Notes: generated by a model from the letters alone, not told the origin. Shown: positions 25,652 to 32,021, numbered from the stretch's first letter. The stretch is DNA of 33,848 bases from Candidatus Limosilactobacillus merdavium (GCA_018883805.1 JAHLFK010000001.1:1-33848); one strand, 5' to 3'. Made by a program: numbers and translations.

Positions 25652-26586
25652 TGATTAATCATTATCGTCATAAGGTTGTTTTAGTTGGTGACGGTGCCGT
25701 TGGGTCTGCCTTTGCCTTTTCACTTCTCCAGTCAAATCGGGAAGTTGATGAATTAGTGATTGTTACTCGGCAGCACGACCGGGCAATTGGAGATGCGCTT
25801 GATTTAGCTGACATCACCCCATTAACGGGACCAACAGATGTCTTTGCTGGTAACTATGAAGACGCACACGATGCTGATGTTGTAGTAATTACCGCAGGGG
25901 TACCGCGCAAGCCTGGTGAGAGTCGCCTAGATCTCATCCACAAAAACATCAAAATCCTAAAGAGTATTATTGACCCAATTGTTGCAAGTGGATTTAAGGG
26001 AGTCTTCGTTGTTTCAAGTAATCCTGTTGATCTCCTGACTACCCTAACGCAAGAGATTTCTGGTTTCCCTAAAGAACGGGTAATTGGAACTGGAACATCC
26101 CTTGACACAATGCGCCTTCGCTTAATTCTTAGTCAACGTCTCAATATTTCTGTCAATGCAGTCGATTCTCAAGTCCTTGGTGAACATGGTGATTCATCCT
26201 TTGTTACTTTTGATGAAACAATGATTAATGGTCGTTCATTGAATGAAATTGTTCAATTTACTCCCGAAGAAAAAGATAAGATTGAGGAACAAGTACGCCG
26301 CGCTGGTGCCAAAATCATTCAGCATAAGGGAGCAACTTTTTATGGGGTTGCTAAATGTCTTTCTTCAATCGTCTGTGCAATCATTGAAAATCAAAACACT
26401 GTGATTCCAGTATCTGCACCACTAACTGGGCAATATGGTATCAACGATCTCTACCTTGGTTCACCGGCAATCATTAATCGGCAAGGGATTGGCCAAGTAA
26501 TCGAATATCAACTTTCACCAAACGAACTCAAGAAAATGCAAGCTTCAGCTAAACAACTAAAGAGTGTTCTAGATGAAGTAAAATAA
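25651..26586 (+). CDS. Lactate/malate dehydrogenase family protein with altered specificity residues
   Basis: This 311-aa 2-hydroxyacid dehydrogenase has the LDH fold: nucleotide loop GDGAVGS (13-19), catalytic His179 (GEHGDS), substrate arginines Arg92 and Arg155 (DTMRLR), and Thr229 (GATFYG). Two positions depart from L-LDH. Where LDH has the Gln of NQKPGETR, this has Arg86 (PRKPGESR), the change known to turn LDH into a malate dehydrogenase. The Asp that binds the NAD ribose (VVID) is replaced by Thr39-Arg40 (IVTRQH), which suggests NADP(H). It would be annotated as L-LDH by homology, but malate or another bulky/acidic 2-oxoacid is a better guess. It is co-transcribed with the kinase and followed by a terminator. 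Confidence 0.85.
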   Translation: MINHYRHKVVLVGDGAVGSAFAFSLLQSNREVDELVIVTRQHDRAIGDALDLADITPLTGPTDVFAGNYEDAHDADVVVITAGVPRKPGESRLDLIHKNIKILKSIIDPIVASGFKGVFVVSSNPVDLLTTLTQEISGFPKERVIGTGTSLDTMRLRLILSQRLNISVNAVDSQVLGEHGDSSFVTFDETMINGRSLNEIVQFTPEEKDKIEEQVRRAGAKIIQHKGATFYGVAKCLSSIVCAIIENQNTVIPVSAPLTGQYGINDLYLGSPAIINRQGIGQVIEYQLSPNELKKMQASAKQLKSVLDEVK

Positions 26587-26599
26587 TCATTCTAAAAGA

Positions 26600-26632
26600 A
26601 AAGAGCCAGGAAAAATTCCTGACTCTTTTTTT
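26600..26632. terminator. Terminator shared by the LDH-family gene and tRNA-Gly
   Basis: Stem AAAGAGCCAGGAA/TTCCTGACTCTTT (26600-26612 with 26616-26628) with one C-A mismatch on plus (a G-U pair on minus), followed by TTTT on plus and TTTCTTTT on minus. It serves both converging transcripts. Confidence 0.85.
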
Positions 26633-26635
26633 ATA

Positions 26636-26706
26636 AGCGGGTAACGAGAATCGAACTCGCGACGCAACCTTGGGAAGGTTAAGTTTTACCACTAAACTAT
26701 ACCCGC
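26636..26706 (-). tRNA. tRNA-Gly (anticodon CCC)
   Basis: A full 71-base cloverleaf: acceptor GCGGGTA/TACCCGC, D arm GTTT-AGTGGTA-AAAC, anticodon stem TAACC/GGTTG with loop TTCCCAA, T arm GCGAG-TTCGATT-CTCGT, and discriminator U as usual for glycine. Loop position 34-36 reads CCC (GGG codons). The CCA end is not encoded. Confidence 0.95.
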
Positions 26707-26754
26707 ATAAACTAAGCAATTAACAATTACTTAGTAAGTATATCGCTAACAAGA

Positions 26755-27081
26755 TTATTTGTCAGCCTTTTTTGATGATTTTTTTGTCGTCTTTTTAGAG
26801 CTAGTTGACTTAGAAGACTTCTTATCAGTGCTTTCATCACTTTCATCGTCTTCATCATTCTTTTCGGTACGCGGCACAGCCTTAATCATCTTGGCTTCGC
26901 TTTGCCGAATAACTGCGCGACTGTTTAATTCATTGACACCATTCTTATCGCTGGGATCAAAGTCTTGAATCGAAATCATCACAGAATTGTTATAAACTTT
27001 TTCAACAATACCGGTAAAGTCATGATCCATTGGACCGAACTTCTTTGCTTTAACAAGATCACCAATTTCAAAATCAGCCAC
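26755..27081 (-). CDS. DUF2187-like (YkvS-type) protein with basic Ser/Lys tail
   Basis: This is a 108-aa cytoplasmic protein. Residues about 4-66 (FEIGDLVKAKKFGPMDHDFTGIVEKVYNNSVMISI...NSRAVIRQSEAKMI) look like the small SH3-like beta-barrel of DUF2187. Residues 72-108 are a low-complexity acidic then Ser/Lys-rich tail that could bind nucleic acid. The start is GTG (27079-27081) with AGAGGTG seven bases upstream. The function is unknown. It is a single gene with its own promoter, between tRNA-Gly and a divergent membrane-protein gene. Confidence 0.75.
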   Translation of the reverse strand: MADFEIGDLVKAKKFGPMDHDFTGIVEKVYNNSVMISIQDFDPSDKNGVNELNSRAVIRQSEAKMIKAVPRTEKNDEDDESDESTDKKSSKSTSSKKTTKKSSKKADK

Positions 27082-27123
27082 AGGCTATCACCTCTTCATT
27101 TTTTCTAATAGACACAGTAATGT

Positions 27124-27152
27124 ACAATACACTTTTTTTGAGATTTTTTCAA
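27124..27152 (-). promoter_or_regulatory. Promoter of the DUF2187-like gene
   Basis: Minus strand: TTGAAA (27147-27152), spacer 17, TATTGT (27124-27129), about 43 bases before the GTG start. Confidence 0.6.
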
Positions 27153-27222
27153 GTAAAGCACCTTTCTACAGTTCCATGTTTTTCTAACAGTGATAAAATC
27201 AAATGCGGAAAGGGGCTTTACC

Positions 27223-27564
27223 ATGTTAAATTTTATTATTCTATTTGCGATTATTCTTTTGTTAATCTCATCGATCAGTGGCCTTCACGCTAAGATGGAA
27301 AAACATGTCAGCGATTGTCTAGTGATTACTCGTTGCCTATTTTTTGTTATACTAACATGCCAAATCATCCAATTATTTTTGACTTGGAAAACTAGATTGC
27401 TCATTAACTTCATTTGGCTATTATTTTCCATCGTTCTTTATGCATTCACTGAAAATGCCTTTCGTGAAAAAATGGTCACATTTGGTAATCCAAGGCACTC
27501 ACGGGTGGTACTACTGGGAATGGTCATTGACTTACTCTTAACACTAATTGTGATTATCTTTTAG
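27223..27564 (+). CDS. Small four-helix membrane protein (possibly DUF1516/YisL-like)
   Basis: This 113-aa integral membrane protein has four hydrophobic stretches (about 3-24, 38-58, 62-80 and 93-113) and short basic loops. The helix layout and length resemble DUF1516 (YisL) proteins, but similarity is weak by eye. The ATG at 27223 has GGAAAGGGG eight bases upstream; the frame opens at 27190 without a ribosome site. TGATAAAAT (27191-27199) may be an extended -10. Its 3' end overlaps the convergent pyrophosphatase gene by 21 bases. Confidence 0.65.
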   Translation: MLNFIILFAIILLLISSISGLHAKMEKHVSDCLVITRCLFFVILTCQIIQLFLTWKTRLLINFIWLLFSIVLYAFTENAFREKMVTFGNPRHSRVVLLGMVIDLLLTLIVIIF

Positions 27565-28134
27565 TTGCCATAGTAACTGATCTACTGCTCGTGCTCGGGT
27601 TAGGAAATAGTAACGTTCCCTAAAGTTCATTTCTGCAAGAGTATGTCTGGTATTATCGGGGATGAGAATCCGGTTAAAGCCATCGCCACCGTTTCCCCTT
27701 TCTGTCTTTGCAATTTGTCCTCTTAAAATTCCATCAGCAGTTGCAAGAACTTTTCCCTGGTGAGCACAGACAATTGTTGTCTGCATCTGGAACGCCCGAT
27801 CGTGATCTTTAACAAGCCGTAAAACGTATTGATCATAATCATGCGGTGTTTTGCACTGAGCTAAATCTCGTGCTGTCCTGACTCCCATAATTTCTGGATA
27901 TGCTTCTAACTGAAGTCCCGAATCATCAGCAATTATTAATGAATGAGGAAGCTGTTTGCTAATGTAGAGTGCCTTTTGCTGGGCATTCTCCAGGTATGAG
28001 CTTTCACCTTCTACTGGAAATTGCTGCTTTTGAATCAAGTTGGTATAAGGAATTGCAGTATTTCCACGAACTGCGATAATTCTCTGAAGTTCCTGAATTT
28101 TGTTTTGATTATGGCTAGCGATTACGAATTTCAT
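27544..28134 (-). CDS. Divergent Ham1/RdgB-type nucleoside triphosphate pyrophosphatase
   Basis: Members hydrolyse non-canonical NTPs such as ITP/XTP to the monophosphate. This 196-aa protein keeps the start SHNQNKIQEL (Ser7...Lys12), ENAQQKA (Glu49-Asn50) and the catalytic ADDSGL (Asp70-Asp71). The base-recognition parts differ: the usual GFGYDP is replaced by GDGFNRI and the C-terminal SHRGxA by TRARAV. The substrate may therefore not be ITP/dITP. The ATG at 28134 has GGGAG eight bases upstream; the frame's earlier ATG (28149) lacks one. It is the last chromosomal gene before the integrated element. Confidence 0.8.
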   Translation of the reverse strand: MKFVIASHNQNKIQELQRIIAVRGNTAIPYTNLIQKQQFPVEGESSYLENAQQKALYISKQLPHSLIIADDSGLQLEAYPEIMGVRTARDLAQCKTPHDYDQYVLRLVKDHDRAFQMQTTIVCAHQGKVLATADGILRGQIAKTERGNGGDGFNRILIPDNTRHTLAEMNFRERYYFLTRARAVDQLLWQLKDNHN

Positions 28135-28166
28135 TTTAATTGCTCCCAAATAAACTCAAATATAGA

Positions 28167-28210
28167 AAAAAGAGCTTGATGTACAAAAGATGTGCATACA
28201 AGCTCTTTTT
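28167..28210. terminator. Terminator-like hairpin at the chromosome/element boundary
   Basis: AAAAAGAGCTTG/CAAGCTCTTTTT (28167-28178 with 28199-28210), extended by ATGTAC/GTGCAT with one bulged A, and T tracts on both strands. It probably ended the host gene that lay upstream of the pyrophosphatase gene before integration, or is the end of the element's int transcript. Confidence 0.75.
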
Positions 28211-28320
28211 AATGTTGATGTATCAACATTTTTTAAGGATCTCAAGTGCCCCAAACAGGAATACTCATTGTTGATATATCAAGGTTTCAAGGCGTTTTTT
28301 CCGCAGTTTTTCCGCAACTT
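28211..28320. other. Candidate left attachment / integrase-binding region
   Basis: Between the boundary hairpin and the int stop lie two 14-base near-identical palindromic sites TGTTGATGTATCAA (28213-28226) and TGTTGATATATCAA (28269-28282). There is also an 11-base-period direct repeat TTTTTCCGCA (28296-28305 and 28307-28316). Such repeats next to int are typical of core and arm sites. The exact core cannot be set without the right end. Confidence 0.5.
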
Positions 28321-29406
28321 TTACAATTCCGCCAATTTATCAATAATTAACGTGTCATTCTTTGCCTTGTATTCATCGATCAAATAAGAGTAAGTGTTTA
28401 ACGTTACTGTGATATTTGAATGACCTAGACGCTTACTAATGGCGTATATATCGACACCCTTACTTAGCAAATAGGCAACATGGACATGACGTAATGAGTG
28501 AAAATGGAACCCTTGTTTTTTCATCCCTATATCATTCATAATAGACCGTAGACATTTGTTTAAAGCGTTACTGGTTGGAATGGTACCAAGAACGTTCTGA
28601 AATACCATAACACTATGATTAGCCTTTAAATCTTCTAAGTGATTGAGTAATGAGCGATTTACCTTGATGGTTCGATTACTTGATTCAGTCTTAGTTGGTT
28701 TAAAGGCTTTTTCTTTTTCGTCCCACGACTTATTAATAGTGATCGTTGAATGTAAGAAGTCTATATCCTTCCAAGTAAGCGCCTGTATTTCGCCTTTTCG
28801 CATTCCTGTATATATTGCAGTTAAAATCATGAAACGGCTGGTGTTGTAATGATTCAGTTTGTCCAGTACCGCTTTTTTGAGCTTGATTAATTCATCTTTA
28901 GTTAAGTATTCGACCTTAACTTGCTTATCCTTATTGTGAATAAGCTTAACGTTACTAGTAAAATCCTTAGTAATAATATCATCATCAATCGCATAACTAA
29001 CCGCAGACCGCACCGCACCATTCAGCTTGCTAACACTATCTTTAGCATGGTCAGACCCGTACCAGTTTATAAAGGCTTGATAATCAGACCGTTTAATATC
29101 TCTTAGCTTGGTATCTTTGAAATATTTTTCAATGGCAGTTCCAATTACACGATAGCGATTTTGTGTTATGGCAGTGATACCGTTTTTTTCATACAGTTTG
29201 TACCAGCGCCAATAGTAATCAATCAATGACATATCTTTCAGATCGATATTAAGAGCGCCTAATTCCTTTTCTTTCTCGTTGGCTTTATCCAATGCTTCCC
29301 GTTTTAGTTTGAACCTACCAACTGATTTTTGGTGACGTTTACCGTTGCTATCCTTGTATTCAGCGATTCCATAGTAACCGCCTTTTGTTTTCTTAGCATA
29401 ACTCAT
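28321..29406 (-). CDS. int: Tyrosine recombinase (phage integrase)
   Basis: This integrase catalyses attP/attB recombination of the element. The 361-aa protein has an N-terminal AP2-like arm-binding domain (about 1-50, GGYYGIAEYKDSNGKRHQKSV), a SAM-like core-binding domain (about 58-155) and a catalytic domain. The catalytic set is complete: Arg203 (TGMRKGE), Lys239 (PTKTESSNR), His303-x-x-Arg306 (HSLRH), His329 (GHSNI) and nucleophile Tyr339. It resembles integrases of lactobacillar temperate phages and Tn916-like elements. It reads toward the boundary and ends next to putative att repeats; no defect is visible, so it is probably active. Confidence 0.96.
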   Translation of the reverse strand: MSYAKKTKGGYYGIAEYKDSNGKRHQKSVGRFKLKREALDKANEKEKELGALNIDLKDMSLIDYYWRWYKLYEKNGITAITQNRYRVIGTAIEKYFKDTKLRDIKRSDYQAFINWYGSDHAKDSVSKLNGAVRSAVSYAIDDDIITKDFTSNVKLIHNKDKQVKVEYLTKDELIKLKKAVLDKLNHYNTSRFMILTAIYTGMRKGEIQALTWKDIDFLHSTITINKSWDEKEKAFKPTKTESSNRTIKVNRSLLNHLEDLKANHSVMVFQNVLGTIPTSNALNKCLRSIMNDIGMKKQGFHFHSLRHVHVAYLLSKGVDIYAISKRLGHSNITVTLNTYSYLIDEYKAKNDTLIIDKLAEL

Positions 29407-29426
29407 AATTATTTACCTCTTTCGCT

Positions 29427-29446
29427 CAGCTTGTCGGGGCAGTTAG
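29427..29446 (+). repeat. 20-base direct repeat, copy 1
   Basis: CAGCTTGTCGGGGCAGTTAG, identical to 31842-31861. This copy lies in the leader of int (int is on the other strand), about 21 bases before its start codon. Confidence 0.85.
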
Positions 29447-29590
29447 AAAGTAATAAATAATCGAGTGCTGGGGATGAAATAACATCCCCTACTGGAGCTT
29501 TTAACGTCATTCACGTTTGGACTAATTAGTGCTTAAACGGATTATCGGTGCAATTTAGGAGCATTTTGCACTGAAAAGGGTCTAAATTTG

Positions 29591-29630
29591 AACGCGATTT
29601 AACGCTATCAAACGCTTTTTAACGCTTTAT
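29591..29630 (+). repeat. Four tandem AACGC repeats at 10-base spacing
   Basis: AACGCGATTT, AACGCTATCA, AACGCTTTTT and AACGCTTTAT follow each other without gap, so every AACGC starts exactly ten bases after the last, on one face of the helix. It is an iteron- or Xis-like protein-binding array. Confidence 0.8.
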
Positions 29631-29767
29631 TCACTAAAATAGCGACATCCCCAGCAATGAAGAGATGATAAGAAGCAACTAACAATCACTTATTCATAAA
29701 AGTTAATGTTCATGTTGTCTCACAAGCAATCAGCTTTTAATGATACTCACATTAGTTTTAAAACACC

Positions 29768-30529
29768 TCAGAATGGCAATTCATCATCAGATAAATTACT
29801 AATCAAGGAATGCTTCATTACTATTCCACAATTCAATTTTGAATAATCAGAATCGAAATCGTCAAAACGAAAAGAGATAGGGATACTAGGCGGTAATGTT
29901 ATATATTGATTATCAGATTGAAACTTTGAAAGATAATCATAAAATGCCCTACTGATTTTTTCTTGAATTACTTTTTGAAAACCAGCAGTCAAATCATCAT
30001 TCCAAAATTTAAAGAAGCTTTCCTTCTGAGACTTCATACTATCTTTAATTGGTGGATTGCCTAAAATTACCTTTAAATTTGGAACATCCATATAAAAGCT
30101 ATAATCATCATCTTGAATTTCGGAATAATGAAAAGAAATTTTATTTTCAGAAATTATAGATAATTCAAACGTTTTTTTTATTTCACCAGTCGAATAATTG
30201 TTACTGGTCTTTGTTAAATAAAGATCTAAATAAAATGGCTCTATATAAGTATCATTAGCAGAAGCTTCCTCAATGGAATCAGGTACAACGGGTTGTTCAT
30301 CTCCACTAACCGACACAGATACATCAAAAGGTAAATATTCAAAGAACTCTTGCGGAGTTACTCCTAAATATTGACAGAGCGAATTAACAGTTTCAAACTG
30401 AATCATTTTTCCACTATTGCTAACGGTAGAATTAATAGTATTTCTAGATAAGTTATCAATATCATTAGCTATTCTAGTTGCTTTTAGACCTCTCTCGTCC
30501 ATTAATTCTTTTAATTTATTGCGGATCAT
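29768..30529 (-). CDS. Lysogeny repressor, XRE (Cro/CI-type HTH) family, no S24 peptidase
   Basis: This is a 253-aa putative master repressor. The N-terminal HTH (about 4-66: LKELMDERGLKATRIANDID, then VNSLCQYLGVTPQEFFEYL) is of the HTH_3/HTH_26 type. The remaining roughly 180 residues match no family I recognise. I see no S24/LexA autocleavage signature, so it may not respond to RecA. The ATG at 30529 has GAGGTG seven bases upstream; the longer frame (to 30607) would run through the promoter/operators. The gene is divergent from the early genes across three dyad sites and likely autoregulated. Confidence 0.82.
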   Translation of the reverse strand: MIRNKLKELMDERGLKATRIANDIDNLSRNTINSTVSNSGKMIQFETVNSLCQYLGVTPQEFFEYLPFDVSVSVSGDEQPVVPDSIEEASANDTYIEPFYLDLYLTKTSNNYSTGEIKKTFELSIISENKISFHYSEIQDDDYSFYMDVPNLKVILGNPPIKDSMKSQKESFFKFWNDDLTAGFQKVIQEKISRAFYDYLSKFQSDNQYITLPPSIPISFRFDDFDSDYSKLNCGIVMKHSLISNLSDDELPF

Positions 30530-30579
30530 CTTATACACCTCGTTTACTTGGTTTAAACATAAAACAATATTAAGTAAAA

Positions 30580-30595
30580 GACAACTATTATTGTC
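30580..30595. promoter_or_regulatory. Operator-like dyad 1
   Basis: GACAACTATTATTGTC: outer arms GACAA/TTGTC. It lies across the minus-strand TTGACA/TTGTCT elements likely to form the repressor promoter. Confidence 0.65.
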
Positions 30596-30612
30596 AAAAG
30601 TAATCAAAAAAA

Positions 30613-30630
30613 GGCAACAAATTTGTTGTC
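30613..30630. promoter_or_regulatory. Operator-like dyad 2
   Basis: GGCAACAAATTTGTTGTC: a palindrome with GRCAAC half-sites. It overlaps the -35 of the rightward promoter. The T-rich run after it means it could also act as a weak terminator. Confidence 0.6.
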
Positions 30631-30654
30631 TTTTTATTTTTAAAGAGTTATATT
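30626..30654 (+). promoter_or_regulatory. Rightward early promoter
   Basis: TTGTCT (30626-30631), spacer 17, TATATT (30649-30654). Its -35 overlaps dyad 2, and dyad 3 starts at about the transcription start, so repressor binding would block it. Confidence 0.6.
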
Positions 30655-30664
30655 GTTCTGTGAA

Positions 30665-30684
30665 ATGACAAGTTAACTTGTCAT
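30665..30684. promoter_or_regulatory. Operator-like dyad 3 (perfect 20-base palindrome)
   Basis: ATGACAAGTTAACTTGTCAT is perfectly self-complementary, shares GACAA/TTGTC with dyad 1, and lies just downstream of the early promoter -10. Confidence 0.75.
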
Positions 30685-30716
30685 TAACATGAAAAAAATA
30701 GAAAAAGGGTGATGAA

Positions 30717-30902
30717 ATGACAGCTTACTTTTCATATACAGACGCTATGAACTATATGGGTATCAAATCAATGACAACTCTTAGAGAATATATCAAACAT
30801 GGCTTACCAATTATCAAAGCTGGTAAATCAAAGCGCATTGCCAAGTCTGATATTGATAAATTCATGTCAGAACATCGTGTAGTAGCAACACAAGACAAAT
30901 AA
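30717..30902 (+). CDS. Excisionase/AlpA-like HTH protein
   Basis: This 61-aa protein has a MerR/HTH_17-type fold: FSYTDAMNYMGIKSMTTLREYIKHGLPIIKAGKSKRIAKSDIDKFM, that is helix-turn-helix, then the KRI wing, then a final helix. Such proteins are excisionases or small activators. It sits in the first rightward position where phages usually have cro, so it may be Xis, a Cro substitute or both. AAGGGTG precedes the ATG. It ends 14 bases before the next gene. Confidence 0.75.
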   Translation: MTAYFSYTDAMNYMGIKSMTTLREYIKHGLPIIKAGKSKRIAKSDIDKFMSEHRVVATQDK

Positions 30903-30916
30903 GGGGATGTTTTTAC

Positions 30917-31540
30917 ATGCAATTACGAGTAGAAAGCTGGAACGGGTACCCTATCCGATTTGTTGAAATTGATGGTGATTGGCTAGCGATTACCACAGAC
31001 GTTTCCAAAGCACTTGGCTATTTAAGCGCAGAAAAATTATTAAGACGTATTCCTAAAAAGTACCAAGTTAAAAAGCTAGTTCCCCGAAACGGGGTATCAG
31101 GTCAAGGACGTGTATTTATCCTGTTAAAAGAAATTGGTATTTATCAGGCAGTATTCGGCAGTCATAAACCAGAAGCACAGCGATTTAGAGAATGGGTATT
31201 TAAAACCATTCAGCTATTGAGAAAGCAAGCAGGATTAGCAGAACATGAAGCCTTTAAAATGCTTGATAATCGCATTCAGAAGCAAGCCATGCAACGACTA
31301 GACGCTGATAATGAAGTGGACTACATCAAAGCCAATTCCATTGCTAACAAAGCAGTAGCCAATAAATATGGATTGCCAAAGATGATTAGTAAAAAACAAA
31401 TGACCCCAGAAATGAAGCATGACCGCCCCACAATCCTTAACGATGTTGTGGACTTAATGAATGTAAAAAAGCGGTTTGGACTTGATATTTCAGTATCACA
31501 AACGATTTACAGCAATCTTCAAAAGCAAAGTAGCAAGTAA
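30917..31540 (+). CDS. BRO-N domain antirepressor-like protein
   Basis: This 207-aa protein has an N-terminal BRO-N domain (about 1-105: VESWNGYPIRFVEIDGDWLAITTDVSKALGY, the VFILLKEIGIYQAVFGS block, AQRFREWVFKTI), found in phage antirepressors and baculovirus BRO proteins that bind DNA. The C-terminal half is basic and helical and is not a standard KilA-C/ANT domain. It may titrate or counter the repressor during induction. The ribosome site AAGGGGATG precedes it by about nine bases. Confidence 0.82.
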   Translation: MQLRVESWNGYPIRFVEIDGDWLAITTDVSKALGYLSAEKLLRRIPKKYQVKKLVPRNGVSGQGRVFILLKEIGIYQAVFGSHKPEAQRFREWVFKTIQLLRKQAGLAEHEAFKMLDNRIQKQAMQRLDADNEVDYIKANSIANKAVANKYGLPKMISKKQMTPEMKHDRPTILNDVVDLMNVKKRFGLDISVSQTIYSNLQKQSSK

Positions 31541-31544
31541 GGGG

Positions 31545-31841
31545 ATGAGAATCACGGAAGATTTACAGATTCAGCTACCAAAAGACGTGCAGGAAGCAAC
31601 GTTGAAAATGGTTCATACCATTTTAATAACGGCAGTAAAGGATATTGAGAAACAAAAAAGCTTCCCACCGTATATGACAAAGCAGGAAGCAAGCAAGTAT
31701 TTACATATTTCAGGGACCACGTTTGATAAATGGCAATGCAAACTAAACATCCCCTTAATCCAGATTGATGGCGTTAAGCGTTACAAACGTGAAACCTTAG
31801 ATCAATTTATGAAGAATATCGAACAGCAAAACACTAAATAA
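31545..31841 (+). CDS. HTH_17-type DNA-binding protein
   Basis: This 98-aa protein has a C-terminal MerR-like HTH (YMTKQEASKYLHISGTTFDKWQCKLNIPLIQIDGVKRYKRETLDQFMKNI, about 42-92) after a helical N-terminus. It is the second protein of this fold in the element, so one of the two is probably Xis. The ATG at 31545 lies four bases after the antirepressor stop, inside AAGGGGATG, so translation may start by reinitiation. The frame's earlier opening (31476) is inside the previous gene. Confidence 0.7.
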   Translation: MRITEDLQIQLPKDVQEATLKMVHTILITAVKDIEKQKSFPPYMTKQEASKYLHISGTTFDKWQCKLNIPLIQIDGVKRYKRETLDQFMKNIEQQNTK

Positions 31842-31861
31842 CAGCTTGTCGGGGCAGTTAG
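31842..31861 (+). repeat. 20-base direct repeat, copy 2
   Basis: Identical to 29427-29446. It lies immediately after the stop of the HTH gene, and its last bases merge into the AGGAG ribosome site of the next small ORF. Confidence 0.85.
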
Positions 31862-31875
31862 GAGTTCAGTTTACT

Positions 31876-32010
31876 ATGAAGATTCTACAAACAATTGATA
31901 AACAGATTTTGGCTTACTGGAACACAGCGGAAGATGAAAGACTATGGGCTTATCTTGCTACTATGCCTATTTTGGTGCTTATCATTGACGCTTTTACACA
32001 TGGATTTTAA
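31876..32010 (+). CDS. Small 44-aa membrane peptide
   Basis: This ORF codes for MKILQTIDKQILAYWNTAED and then ERLWAYLATMPILVLIIDAF-THGF. The first 20 residues are soluble; about residues 24-40 are hydrophobic and could span the membrane. AGGAG lies 11 bases before the ATG. It is flanked by genes with tight spacing (11 bases to the next ATG), which supports a real gene. Function is unknown; tiny early membrane proteins in phages are sometimes superinfection-exclusion or lysis-control factors, but nothing here shows that. Confidence 0.55.
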   Translation: MKILQTIDKQILAYWNTAEDERLWAYLATMPILVLIIDAFTHGF

Positions 32011-32021
32011 GAGGTGATTAC

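Larger units (their letters stand above)
29407..29767. other. 361-base non-coding gap with repeats between int and repressor
   Basis: No ORF with a ribosome site is seen on either strand. The gap holds one copy of a 20-base direct repeat (29427-29446), a hairpin GGGGATG/CATCCCC (29470-29476 with 29483-29489), a distant CATCCCCAGC (29646-29655) complementary to GCTGGGGATG (29467-29476), a GTGCAA/TTGCAC dyad near 29550-29573, and four phased AACGC repeats (29591-29630). It is probably the attP-arm, Xis or int control region. Confidence 0.6.

Noticed and set aside
26636-26706. tRNA-Gly as attachment site for the element
   Set aside because: The integrase end lies 1.6 kb away, several host genes are between, and no repeat of the tRNA 3' end is seen near int.
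30613-30640. Dyad 2 plus T run as a rightward terminator
   Set aside because: Possible, but the hairpin has almost no loop room and a good promoter -35 overlaps it; an operator explains it better.
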